The notes under the pieces: model-generated | Databases searched by the model: none | Told to the model about the DNA's origin: nothing | What the model saw: the letters and a program-made list of their open reading frames with translations, nothing else | Source of the DNA: Skeletonema tropicum | Taxonomy: Eukaryota; Bacillariophyta; Thalassiosirophyceae; Thalassiosirales; Thalassiosiraceae | Reading direction: 5' to 3' | Length of the DNA: 64,000 nucleotides | Assembly (NCBI GenBank): GCA_037178625.1 | Contig: CM074130.1 | Location: 1,302,001 to 1,366,000 of the forward strand | Made by a program: the position numbers and the translations under genes | Part shown: positions 42,700 through 53,900 of the stretch, in pieces | How positions within the stretch are numbered: the stretch's first letter is position 1 | Layout of the letters: every line of letters starts with the position of its first letter

Positions 42700-42936
42700 A
42701 GTGGAAGCAAACGAGTGATATCCCCGAATTAAATATCTCCACATAAGTAGACATTAGACCTCTCAATTTTTAAGATAGAGTGCAATGAAATAATTTTACC
42801 CTCATAAATATGTAGACGACCACGACGGGATCTATGTCCATGGGCTAATGAGAATCTATTCGGTCGCGTTCGTAGCCGATAACAATACAGAGGGATCTCG
42901 ATAATAGCATAAGTAGCGGAGAAGCATCGACCAGCA

Positions 42937-43503
42937 ATGAAGTGCTTTACCTCATCCCACCTGCTGCTATGCCTACTGCTGCTTTGTTTCGGTCAGCTAT
43001 CAAACGGCCATGACGTAGAAAAACCAGCGGGCAAAGTCTCCGTCATTGCAAAGAACAATAATGCAACCAATACAACTACACCAAGTCCCACCCCAGCCGT
43101 GACATCCAAACCACCTTCATCAGGAAAACCTACACCAGCAAAGATTAATCCTACTCATGAACCAACCAAAAAGTACATTCCGCCACCAGATGACCATGAT
43201 GATAATAATGACAACAATACCACAGATGGAGAGAAGAACAAGAGAGTAAAAATCTTCTGGTCTCTTTCTTGTCTTGCCATAAATGTCTTCGTCCTCTTCT
43301 ACTTTCGAAACAATATTGCCTTCTTCTTGGGGAGTGTATTGAGAAATACACAACGATATGGCTGTAAGGGATTCATGCATTCTTTGTTTCCGTGCTTTTA
43401 TAGGGGATTATCTGATGGGCATCAGCCTTTGGATCAGATCATTTTTGAGACTGATGAGAGTAGTTATACGAGGAGTAATTTGAGGGAGGGGTTGTTGATT
43501 TAG
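42937..43503 (+). CDS. Single-pass type I membrane protein with Ser/Thr/Pro-rich ectodomain
   Basis: 188 residues. A cleavable signal peptide (LLLCLLLLCFGQLSNG) precedes a low-complexity stalk rich in Thr, Pro, Lys and Asn, with several N-x-T sites (NNATNTTTP) suited to glycosylation. An Asp-rich segment (DDHDDNNDNN) leads into one membrane helix (FWSLSCLAINVFVLFYF), and a short cytosolic tail follows with Cys and Tyr residues. No enzymatic domain. It may be a cell-surface or cell-wall-associated protein; I do not recognise a family. Confidence 0.7.
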   Translation: MKCFTSSHLLLCLLLLCFGQLSNGHDVEKPAGKVSVIAKNNNATNTTTPSPTPAVTSKPPSSGKPTPAKINPTHEPTKKYIPPPDDHDDNNDNNTTDGEKNKRVKIFWSLSCLAINVFVLFYFRNNIAFFLGSVLRNTQRYGCKGFMHSLFPCFYRGLSDGHQPLDQIIFETDESSYTRSNLREGLLI

Positions 43504-43669
43504 CTGGTGTTTTATGATTATTTCAAGGAGATGAGTTTGTAGATTAAAGATGTGGAGTTAGCACAACATGGTATGCATGTTTGAGATAGGAGGAAGAATA
43601 GATGATGTCAATGCAATCAGCTAGAGAAATACAATAGCTATTTTCTATTCAAACTAACATTGATTAAAT

Positions 43670-44836
43670 TTATCCACCAAATTCAGTTGGAGGACTACGG
43701 TGTGGGTATTTTTTGCCAGCTTGCCCAAGGAATGTCACCCAAATGATGGCATAAAGCAAATAGAAAAGCCAAGAGCAATTGAACATCATAAATGAAGTAA
43801 AGTTCTTCTTGCCAATGCTGAGGAATGATAAAAGGAAAAGTGAGTTGATGCAAAATGTGGAACAAGGCACCTCAAATATTATACTGTTCATGGAAGATAC
43901 GTACCACTGACCCATCCAAGGACAATGATGGTCATAACCTTCAATGCACACATTACAGTCAGGACAATGCACAGCGTCCGGGGGCTGGTTAACACCGCAC
44001 AAATCACAATATCGCCAACCCGCTCGCGCAGTAACATCATTCTCCGTTGTTGATACACCTGCATATCCGTTTCTTTCCACACCTACGCCATCTAAACCCC
44101 CTGTTTCACCTGGCTTGACAATGCCAGGATCAGAACATGCCACTAAGCATAGAGAAACAATGCCAAAGCAATAAAATAATAAACAAATCACTGCTGATAT
44201 CATGCCAACATTGTTCTTCGCCATAGGATAATAGTAGATTGTTGCAATAGTCTCCAAGCCAACGCAGCAAACGGGACCAAACCAATGTGGACCAATCACT
44301 CCAAAACCATATTGATTATACCACCGTGGAGACAATATAAAGACATTCCCTACTTTGGTTGTGGGTGCAAACAATGGTCCAGGACCATGTCTTATGACAT
44401 TTGGACAACATGGACACATTGGCGCGAGTGGCTTCTTATTTTTCTTTTCTCGACTCCAATCGTCAGCATTGCAATTATTATCGATTTCTAAACTGCTAGA
44501 ATGGTTATTAGTGGAAGCATTGTTGGCAGTTCGACGCGATGGCAACGGGCCGATTAGCCTATCTAAATCCTGATCCGTAATTCTGTCATTGGGAGGCATT
44601 TCTTCGTCTTCTACTACATCATCAAAAATATCTTCTGAGTTGAACGATTTTGGCGAATCAGGTGGAGCATGGTCTGTTTTAATTATCTTGTGTTGATTAG
44701 CTCCGTCTGGAAAGTTACTTGCGGCGGCTCCATCGTCGACTTCTTTGGTGCTGTTGTATTCGTGGGTACCGCGATCAATGGCAGAGGCAGCCGAGGCAGC
44801 CGGGACTGCGGAGGGGATAGAGCCGTTGCTCAACAT
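43670..44836 (-). CDS. DHHC-type protein S-palmitoyltransferase, two exons
   Basis: Model: complement of join(43670..43817, 43905..44836), 359 residues. The Cys-rich domain reads YCDLCGVNQPPDAVHCPDC and then DHHCPWMGQ; DHHC (about 302-305) holds the acyl-accepting Cys. An 87-bp intron (GTACGT...CTCAG) splits the codon for the next Cys. Its removal restores the family sequence C-IGKKNF, whereas reading through gives an unrelated 29-residue insert with no stop. Two helices precede the DHHC region (around WFGPVCCVGLETIATIYYY and MISAVICLLFYCFGIVSL) and one follows. The usual fourth helix is not seen before the stop, so a further 3' exon is possible. The long acidic N terminus is unusual. The enzyme palmitoylates membrane proteins at Golgi or plasma membrane. 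Confidence 0.88.
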   Translation of the reverse strand: MLSNGSIPSAVPAASAASAIDRGTHEYNSTKEVDDGAAASNFPDGANQHKIIKTDHAPPDSPKSFNSEDIFDDVVEDEEMPPNDRITDQDLDRLIGPLPSRRTANNASTNNHSSSLEIDNNCNADDWSREKKNKKPLAPMCPCCPNVIRHGPGPLFAPTTKVGNVFILSPRWYNQYGFGVIGPHWFGPVCCVGLETIATIYYYPMAKNNVGMISAVICLLFYCFGIVSLCLVACSDPGIVKPGETGGLDGVGVERNGYAGVSTTENDVTARAGWRYCDLCGVNQPPDAVHCPDCNVCIEGYDHHCPWMGQWYVSSMNSIIFEVPCSTFCINSLFLLSFLSIGKKNFTSFMMFNCSWLFYLLYAIIWVTFLGQAGKKYPHRSPPTEFGG

Positions 44837-45514
44837 ATGGTCTTACTTTTTAGTGAGGGTGTATATGTAGGCAGGCAGAAGCAAAAAATTTGAAGTATAG
44901 GGTCCAGTAAGGGTACATTATTGCCTATCTACGATACGGTACATATCGCTCATTCGTGTCCAACATGGCCCAATGCAATTGCAGGCTCGATAGGTCGGTC
45001 TGCTACTGTACAGGAGCCTTGTCGCTGAAGAAGTCAACTCATTATTTGTTCTTGACACTATGGACACATCAAGAGTGGCAAGGGGTCATAATATGTGGCT
45101 TCATTCTTCTTCGTGATCTGTCCATAATATATCGATGGTAATTGCTATCCATCTTCAACTTGTTTTGTTTCTTGAGCATGTGGTATCCTCATTGCGTCAC
45201 ATCCTGCAATAAAAATGACATGAAATACATCAATTCTTTTGTAGACACGAACAAAGGCAGAGATTTCATCGGGGTAGGTATAACTTCCTCTCTCACTACA
45301 TATCTTTACATAATTCTAGCAACAATGATTATAGCCAGCTCTTTGCAGTTGTTCACCAGCTATTGGCAGTCTTGTGGAACTAAGAACTCAACCAAAATCA
45401 AGCCTCACCTCTCTACACACTGCCATTTCATCATATAATCCAAATCACCCATCAAACATCATATATATCACCCATCAAACATCATATATATCACCCATCT
45501 AAATAAATATGAAT
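44837..45514. other. Intergenic, nothing recognised
   Basis: Holds the DHHC gene promoter and, at the right end, the 3' end of the MLRQ-like gene. Near 45445-45500 the phrase ATCACCCATCAAACATCATA is repeated in tandem two to three times. Confidence 0.45.
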
Positions 45515-46177
45515 TTACTCCCAGGTACGGATCAATTGCTGCCTCTTAGAGGTAGAAAACCTCACATCTTGGTTCTTCATGGCAGTGTAACCCATGTAAG
45601 TTCCGCACATTCCACAAGCAAAGGTAAGAACAACCAAAACGGGGTAGGCGCCAGCATCAGATAGCCAAATGTTGTTTTTGAGTTGATCCCAGTTTTTGGG
45701 CATGTCCTTGTAAAGGTGTGCGCGTGATTCGACGGCCATGGTGCGGCTGGGGGCGGCGGTGCGTGCCCTGTTTTGAGAGGAAAGTGAATGGTGAGTTTTG
45801 CATAGGAGAGAAAAAGAAATAATTGGCATGATATTCAATATGATAATATTGACATCAAGATGGCAAGTAATGCGCAACGTAAAAAGGCACTTCCGATACA
45901 GCGGTCATCGTCGTTGCTCATTTGTTTTTCTGCTGTTCATCGCGCCTACATGATTGTTCGGAGGTCAAAGGCAGAGATGCCGTCATGAGTTGTGGGTAAC
46001 CACCCATCGCGGTGCAATACCCCAACAATGCATTTAAGCCAATGACCGACCCAACGGCAGCTCCTCCTCGGTGGAGCGAATCTCCAATGCTGTTCACAAA
46101 TTCTGCTTCATCGTATGCAAGAAATCTTCGTACCTAGGGAGGACGGTCCTCATAGCGGTACGAGCAAGAGCATTCAT
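45515..46177 (-). CDS. Mitochondrial MLRQ/B12D-family subunit (NDUFA4-like), two exons
   Basis: Model: complement of join(45515..45767, 46134..46177), 98 residues. Exon 1 (44 nt) encodes MNALARTAMRTVLP and joins in phase 2 through a 366-bp GTACGA...CAG intron to RARTAAPSRTMAVESRAH. The result is an Arg/Ala-rich, acid-free mitochondrial presequence followed by the B12D/MLRQ domain: NNIWLSDAGAYPVLVVLTFA, one membrane helix, and NQDVRFSTSKRQ. The WLSDPGAYP-like motif and the VRxxxxxR end are typical. Family members are small inner-membrane subunits attached to complex I or cytochrome oxidase. Starting at an ATG within exon 2 (TMAVESRAH) would lose the presequence. Confidence 0.88.
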
Positions 46178-46681
46178 GATGAAAGTATTTAATTGGTTGT
46201 TGTAAAAGAAAGAAGATGAAAATTATGATGTCACCACATGTTCACGCCGACCGACGTACGTTCCACAACGGCTGGTTCGAAGCGAAGCAAGTCCACAGAC
46301 TCACGAAAAGGTTGGTTGGTTGCGAGACGGAGAACCCTTCTGCTGGCTGGAGGTCGGCATCAAATTCGAATAAAGAACGACACGTCATCACCACGTTTTG
46401 TCGCACCGTTGCACGAACTTCTTCTCTAGCTTCCTTCTTGGAGGAAGAACGAAGAAAGGGAGCGTGTAGGAGAAGCGTTACTGAGCACCTCCAAAAATGC
46501 GAACTGACGCCGTCCAACGCCGTCGCACTCCGGTCGTGAACCTAACTACCTCGCGGCTAGCTGAAAGATAACGTTGAAAGAGGCGAGTGCGTGGTCGATA
46601 CGATAGTCATTAAAAACCGGCGACCTGAGCGAGCTGCATCAGTTAATTTGTATTGGTGATACAGTGGTGAAATCTTTTATC
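46178..46681. promoter_or_regulatory. Divergent promoter region
   Basis: 504 bp between the divergent MLRQ-like and VPS28 genes. Frames inside it look non-coding. No discrete elements identified. Confidence 0.4.
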
Positions 46682-47332
46682 ATGACCAGCCGGTGGCCCA
46701 AGGCCCTTGATGAGTCCTTACCTACAATTGACCTCTACGAATCTCACAAGGAACGCAAATACTATGATAATCGTGCAAATTTATACTCCATCATAATGGC
46801 AACAGAACATTTAGAACGTGCTTACGCACAAGATTGCGTGAGTAACGAAGAATACACAGTCGAATGCAACAAATTGATTTCACAATTCAAAATTGCCGAG
46901 AAAGCGCTGGAGAACGAAACAACCGAGTCGTTCATGACAACATTCCAAATGGATTGTCCCAGGGCCGCAAATCGGCTACTGAAAATGGGCGTCCCTGAAT
47001 CACTACGAAGTTCTGGTGGTAACGACAACGACGTTGTGGCTGTGAAGAAGACGACGGCAGATCTCATTACAGCAATGGACACGGTCCGTTTGGGTCAGGT
47101 GGAGGTAGATGCGTTGTCACCGGTCCTACTCGATTTGAGGAATTCATTGGCACAACATCCAGGTACACCGAAGGATTGGGGACCACTGCGAAAAGTTGAA
47201 AATTGGCTTGTCAAGTTGAATTCTATGAGAGCGTATGATAGCATTGATGCAAATGATTCAAGGCAATTGGTGTTTGATCTAGAGTCAGCGTATGAGGAGT
47301 TTGATATGTACTTAAAAACAAAGGGAAGATAA
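46682..47332 (+). CDS. VPS28: ESCRT-I subunit VPS28
   Basis: 216 residues from the ATG at 46682, close to the 221 of animal VPS28. The N-terminal core domain includes RANLYSIIMATEHLERAYAQD and the ECNKLISQFK helix. The C-terminal four-helix bundle includes DLITAMDTVRLGQVEVDALSP, LLDLRNSL and WLVKLNSMRAYDSIDANDSR, which in yeast and animals binds ESCRT-II. VPS28 with VPS23 and VPS37 sorts ubiquitinated membrane proteins into multivesicular bodies. No introns. Confidence 0.95.
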   Translation: MTSRWPKALDESLPTIDLYESHKERKYYDNRANLYSIIMATEHLERAYAQDCVSNEEYTVECNKLISQFKIAEKALENETTESFMTTFQMDCPRAANRLLKMGVPESLRSSGGNDNDVVAVKKTTADLITAMDTVRLGQVEVDALSPVLLDLRNSLAQHPGTPKDWGPLRKVENWLVKLNSMRAYDSIDANDSRQLVFDLESAYEEFDMYLKTKGR

Positions 47333-47951
47333 CATCATGATGGATGAAGTGAGTTAGAAACTCATATGCGCGAGGTATTGTTATGTTGAATCTTACGTAC
47401 TATAAAATTTCTGTTCTATTATGAAGTGCAATATCCGTTGGCAACCTCCCTCCATCCGCTTTTATTATAGGATGGATACCCATTGCATGCTGCATTAGCT
47501 CCATAACAACTCTCGAGATCAAAGAGCATAAGTATAAAGTTAACTTGTTTCAGTTTATGGTGTCTGATTCTAATTACTCCATCATGATCGATGTTACAGC
47601 ATGAGGAGCGGTTGGGCGGGGTTGGTACATCGTTTTGGATTTTTGGGATTCTGGGCTAAGTATAAAGAAGCTGAACTTTTGGTAGATACTTAGAGGATAC
47701 TTGAAAAGTGAAGAGGGAAACGACGAAGCACATTGCAACATGGCAATGTTTGATCTTCTCTTAGGACCAAGCTTGTGTTAGTATAATTATTAGGTACTTA
47801 GTCAAGTCTCTTTAGCTAGAGCAACGCTCTAACGTTTTGTCCCCCAACTTTGCTGGTGTAGTAGGAAACATAATATCTCCGGCGCTGCTCTGACGAATTC
47901 TAACATATAAATCAATGTATTACTTTACAAATTTGTAGCCGGTCTTAACTA
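47333..47951. other. Convergent 3' intergenic region, nothing recognised
   Basis: Between the 3' ends of VPS28 and the giant coiled-coil gene. No coding or repeat feature seen. Confidence 0.5.
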
Positions 47952-50900
47952 CTACCGCTTTCGATATGTCAGTTGATCTTTGCCCTTCCTCTTCGATCTC
48001 TTCCCTTTCAGAAATCCGAACATTGACTGACCTTTCTCCACCTTGAATCGTTCTGACGAAGTTACTACTGTTGGCTGTTGAGAAAGTTCGATGCTGTCAG
48101 AAGTAACGTCAAATTTGGAACTGTGATTATCGCGAAGAGATTCAAATCGGGAAATTGCTTCATCTTTACTCTCCATCTCACTCTTCAACGCTGAAATCTC
48201 GTCTCGATACTTCTTAATAAGAGCATTGTACGATTCTGAGGAGCATCTTTGGATTTGATCCATAGCTTCATAAGCTGCATCGAGTTCTGACGTAAGCTGA
48301 TTCTTTTCAGCTTCGTATTCCTTCAAAACCGACCTTGCCTGGTTGACGTCTCCGCGTAGTGCTATTGTTTGCTGATTCATGACCTTACAATTCTTCTTCA
48401 CAGTAGTTAGTTCTCCCTGAGCATGCTCCAATTCAGCAAGTAGTCGTTTCACTTCCTTCTTAAGAAAGCGACGTTCCTTGCCTACTTGAGTTAGGATAGT
48501 CTTTGATTTGTCAATGTTGGAACAAATAAAGTCAATGTCCTCTCTTGAAAGCTTCGACGACTCAAGTATTTTGCGAATGTGTTGCCCCGGTGAGCTAGTT
48601 AAGTCGTCAATCTCTTGACTAATATCAGCTTCTGTTGGAGTTAATGCGGGAGAAGAACCTGCGTTAGTTCTTACTTCCCCCCACTCTGCTCGAACACTCT
48701 GCAATTCTTCGATAGCAGACTGAAGTTGTGATGCGAGGCCATCGCGTTCATTGACGACTGTGTCCATTTTGGATTGCAAGGAAGATAAAGATTCCTCTGT
48801 CTCGATCCTCTTGGCATCCATGGCCTCAATTTCGTCGTTCAGCTCTTTCATCGTGGCTTCGTGTGACACAACCAAATCATTCAAGGCTTCGGCTTCATCC
48901 ATTTTCGAAACCAATTGAAATTCCATGTAGTCTATTTGTCTCGCTTTTGATTTTGCGTCTGCTTTTAAGGCGGCAATCTTCGTCGTAAAGTGTTCAGTTT
49001 GCTCTTCGTACTCCCCTAATTTCATGACAAGAGAGTCCTTGTCAGCTTCCAAAGCAGCTTTACTGTCGTGCATTTCTTCAAGTTGTGCCCTGAGATGGCT
49101 CCTGTCTTGTGCCACTTGCTCGAGGTGATTTTCCAGATGTACATTCGTTCCTTGTAAGTCTACCATGTCGTCTTCAATAACATTCTTTTCGGATATAGTT
49201 TGCTCCAGTTTCGACTGGAGATCGAAAACAAGCTCTGATTCTCTGTTCAATTGAACGTTTACACTTTCAAGTTCCTCCTCGAGATTAGCACGTGCTTTCA
49301 TCGCACTTGCATGTTCCAATTCCAACTTTTTCACTCCATTTGCCACATCGCTGCGTATCTTTTGCATCTCATTCATTAAATCCGTGATTGCTTCATCTTT
49401 ACCTGTCAATAAGTCACCCAGACGTTTCATTTCAGCATCTTTTTCAGACATAGTCTTCTGCAGTACAGCCATTGTTCTCTGATTTGAGCTCGAATCCAAT
49501 TCAAGCGCACTAATCTTATCAGTCAAAACTGAGATCCCCTCCTCCATGACTTCATTTTCTTTGCTCGAGACTCCTACCTTGGCCAAGAGTTCAATGTTAC
49601 TCGCTTCCAGTGTTTGTTGCGCAGCCAATGCGCGTCTTTCACGAGCCTTCAGTTTGATGAGAGCCAGAGCAAGCTTCGCAACCGTCGACTTGAGATTTTG
49701 TTCAACTCTATCATCATTTCTCAGCTCGTCGACGCAAGCCTCAAGAGTGGTTACTTGTTCAGTTTTGGACTTGATTTCTGCAGTCAACTCATCGTTTCTT
49801 TCCACCTCAGCCTTGTACTTACACTTCAGTTGCAGGACATTGACAGCCAGCTTAGCTGCACTAGCTTGAAAGCGCGTGAAAGCGCCGGCATTTTCGGTCA
49901 ACAAATCTTCCATTCCTTGCATTTGAATTGGGTCCACGTCATCCTGTGAGCGTTCATCTTCCAAAGATAGCAACATTGACTCACATGATAGAGCGGCTTC
50001 ATCAAACTTTTCTCGCAAGTCGTCATGCTCTCGGTGCGTAGATTTCAATTGCAACTCAACACCAGATTTTGTATTCAGTAACTCGATCTCGCTCGACTGC
50101 ACTTGGATTTGTCTGCGTGCATCTTCCAAAGACAGCAACAATGACTCACAAGACACCAGAGCTTTGTCGAATCTTTGCTGAAGATCATCTCGCTCGTCTT
50201 TGATCGCATCCATCTGCTCCACCATATTAGATTTTTCTGACCGCAGCAGCTCCAACTCAGCTTTTGTTGCGATATTCTCCTCTCTGAGTATATCAAGCTT
50301 CTTCTTCACATCACCGCTCTCGGCTGCTGAAAAGGCATTTAATGACTCTATCTCATTTGAATGCATATGAATATGTGAACGCGCATCTTCCAAAGATAGC
50401 ATCATTGTCTCACGTGATTCCACAGCTGCATCGAGCTTTTCTTGCAGGCCATCACGTTCCAGTCGGGTAGATTCCAGCTGCAGCTCAACACCAGATTTTT
50501 CTTCCTGAAGGGAATCCAACTTCTTGGTTACCTTCTCCCGCACAGATGAAGTGGAAGAAGTCAGTAACTCGAATTCACTCGACTGCACTTGGGTTTGCCT
50601 GCGTGCATCTTCCAAAGTCACAATAGTCTTGTCGAATCTTTGTTGCAAATCATCCCGTTCTTCCTGGGTCAAGTTCAGTTGCATCTCTAAACTAGACTTT
50701 TCTGACCGCAGCAGCTCCAACTCAGCTTTTGTTGCGATATTCTCCTCTCTGGGCATATCAAGCTTCTTCTTCACATCGCCGATCTCAGCTGCTGAAGAGG
50801 CATTTAATGACTCTATCTCATTTGACTGCGTATGAATCTGTGAGCGTGCATCTTCCAAAGATAGCAACGTTTCATCAAACCTTTCTTGCAGGTCATCTCG

Positions 50901-53900
50901 CTCCTGTTGCGCGGATTCAAGCTGCAGCTCAACACTAGTCTTTTCTTCCTGAAGAGCAACCACCACTTTCCTTACCTCTTCACGTTCAGCTTCAGCAGAA
51001 ACATTCAATGACTCTAAATCACGTGACTGAGTTTGGATCTGTGAACGCGCATCTTCCACCGACAATGACATTGACTCGCAAGATTGAGCGGCTTCATCAA
51101 GCTTTTCATGCAGGTCATCATGTTCCTGTCGGGTAGATTCCAGCTGCAGCTCAACACCAGATTTTTCTTCCTGAAGGGCATCCAACTTTTTGGTTACCTC
51201 CTCACGCACAGATGAAGTGGAAGTAGTCAGTAACTCGATCTCATTTGACTGCACTTGGATTTGCCTGCTAATCTCTTCGAATCTTTGCTGAAGATCGGCT
51301 CGCTCGTCTTTGATCGCATCCATCTGCTCCACCATATTAGATTTTTCTGACCGCAGCAACTCCAACTCAGCTTTTGTTGCGATATTCTCCTCTCTGAGTA
51401 TATCAAGCTTCTTCTTCACCTCCACAGCTTCAGATGCAGCAGAAGTATTGAGTGATTCGATCTCATTTGACTGCATATGAATCTGTGAACGCGCATCTTC
51501 CAAAGATAGCATCATTGTCTCACGTGATACCACAGTTTCATCAAGCTTTTGTTGCAGATCATCACGTTCCTGTTGCGCGGATTTCAGCTGCAGCTCAACA
51601 CCAGATTTTTCTTCCTGAAGGGAATCCAACTTCTTGATTACTCCCTCCCGCACAGATGAAGTGGAAGTAGTCAGTAACTCGATCTCATTTGACTGCACTT
51701 GGGATTGCCTGCGTGCATCTTCCAAAGTCACAATAGTCTTGTCGAATCTTTGCTGCAAATCATCCCGTTCTTCCTGGGTCGAGATCAGTTGCATCTCCAA
51801 GCTAGACTTTTCTGACTGCAGTAGCTCCAACTCAGCTTTTGTTGCGATATTCTCCTCTCTGAGCATATCAAGCTTCTTCTTCACCTCTTCACGTTCAGCT
51901 TCAGCAGAAACATTCAATGACTCTAAATCACGTGACTGAGTTTGGATCTGTGAGCGCGCATCTTCCACCGACAATGACATTGACTCGCAAGATTGAGCGG
52001 CTTCATCAAGCTTTTCATGCAGGTCATCATGTTCCTGTCGGGTAGATTCCAGCTGCAGCTCAACACCAGATTTTTCTTCCTGAAGGGCATCCAACTTTTT
52101 GGTTACCTCCTCACGCACAGATGAAGTGGAAGTAGTCAGTAACTCGATCTCATTTGACTGCACTTGGATTTGCCTGCTAGTCTCTTCGAATCTTTGCTGA
52201 AGATCGGCTCGCTCGTCTTTGATCGCATCCATCTGCTCCACCATATTAGATTTTTCTGACCGCAGCAACTCCAACTCAGCTTTTGTTGCGATATTCTCCT
52301 CTCTGAGTATATCAAGCTTCTTCTTCACCTCCACAGCTTCAGATGCAGCAGAAGTATTGAGAGATTCGATCTCATTTGACTGCATATGAATCTGTGAACG
52401 CGCATCTTCCAAAGATAGCATCATTGTCTCACGTGATACCACAGTTTCATCAAGCTTTTGTTGCAGATCATCACGTTCCTGTTGCGCGGATTTCAGCTGC
52501 AGCTCAACACCAGATTTTTCTTCCTGAAGGGAATCCAACTTCTTGATTACTCCCTCCCGCACAGATGAAGTGGAATTAGTCAGTAACTCGATCTCGCTCG
52601 ACTGCACTTGGGATTGCCTGCGTGCATCTTCCAAAGTCACAATAGTCTTGTCGAATCTTTGCTGCAAATCATCCCGTTCTTCCTGGGTCGAGATCAGTTG
52701 CATCTCCAAGCTAGACTTTTCTGACCGCAGCAGCTCCAACTCAGCTTTTGTTGCGATATTCTCCTCTCTGGGCATATCAAGCTTCTTCTTCACATCGCCG
52801 ATCTCAGCTGCTGAAGAGGCATTTAATGACTCTATCTCATTTGACTGCGTATGAATCTGTGTGCGTGCATCTTCCAAAGATAGCAACGTTTCATCAAACC
52901 TTTCTTGCAGGTCATCTCGCTCCTGTTGAACGGAGTTCAGTTGCAGCTCAACACTAGTCTTTTCTTCCTGAAGAGCAACCACCACTTTCCTTACCTCTTC
53001 ACGTTCAGCTTCAGCAGAAACATTCAATGACTCTAAATCACGTGACTGAGTTTGGATCTGTGAGCGCGCATCTTCCACCGACAATGACATTGACTCGCAA
53101 GATTGAGCGGCTTCATCAAGCTTTTCTTGCAGGTCATCACGTTCCTGTTGCGTAGATTCCAGCTGCAGCTCAATACCAGATTTTTCTTCCTGAAGGGAAT
53201 CCAACTTTTTGGTTACCTCCTCTCGCACAGATGAAGTGGAAGTAGTCAGTAACTCGATCTCATTTGACTGCACTTGGGATTGCCTGATAGTCTCTTCGAG
53301 TCTTTGCTGCAGATCATTTCGTTCTTCTTGGGTCGAGTTCAGTTGCATCTCAAAACTAGACTTTTCTGACCGCAGCAGCTCCAACTCAGCTTTTGTTGCG
53401 ATATTCTCCTCTCTGAGTATATCAAGCTTCTTCTTCACATCGCCGATCTCAGCTGCTGAAGAGGTATTTAATGACTCTATCTCATTTGACTGCGTATGAA
53501 TCTGTGAGCGTGCATCTTCCAAAGATAGCATCATTGTCTCACGTGATACCATAGCTTCATCAAACTTTTGTTGCAGGACATCACGTTCTTGTTGAATGGA
53601 ATTCAGTAACATCTCCATACTAGAATTCTCTGAAAGTACATCTGCCATCTTTGTGCTCTCAGATTGTAATCGTGACCGCAATGCTTCAAGTTCAGCTTTG
53701 GTCGTAACATTTTCTTCCCTGAGAACGTCCATCGTCTCACTCATTCCGTCAAGCTTGGCTGTGGCAGAAGCATTCAGCGATTCAATTTCGTCTGACTTCA
53801 ATTGAATCTGCAGGCGGGCATCTTCTAAAGACAAAAACAACGTCTTACAAGATATCATAGCCTCATCAAGTTTTTGTTGCATATCATTTCGCTCACTTTC

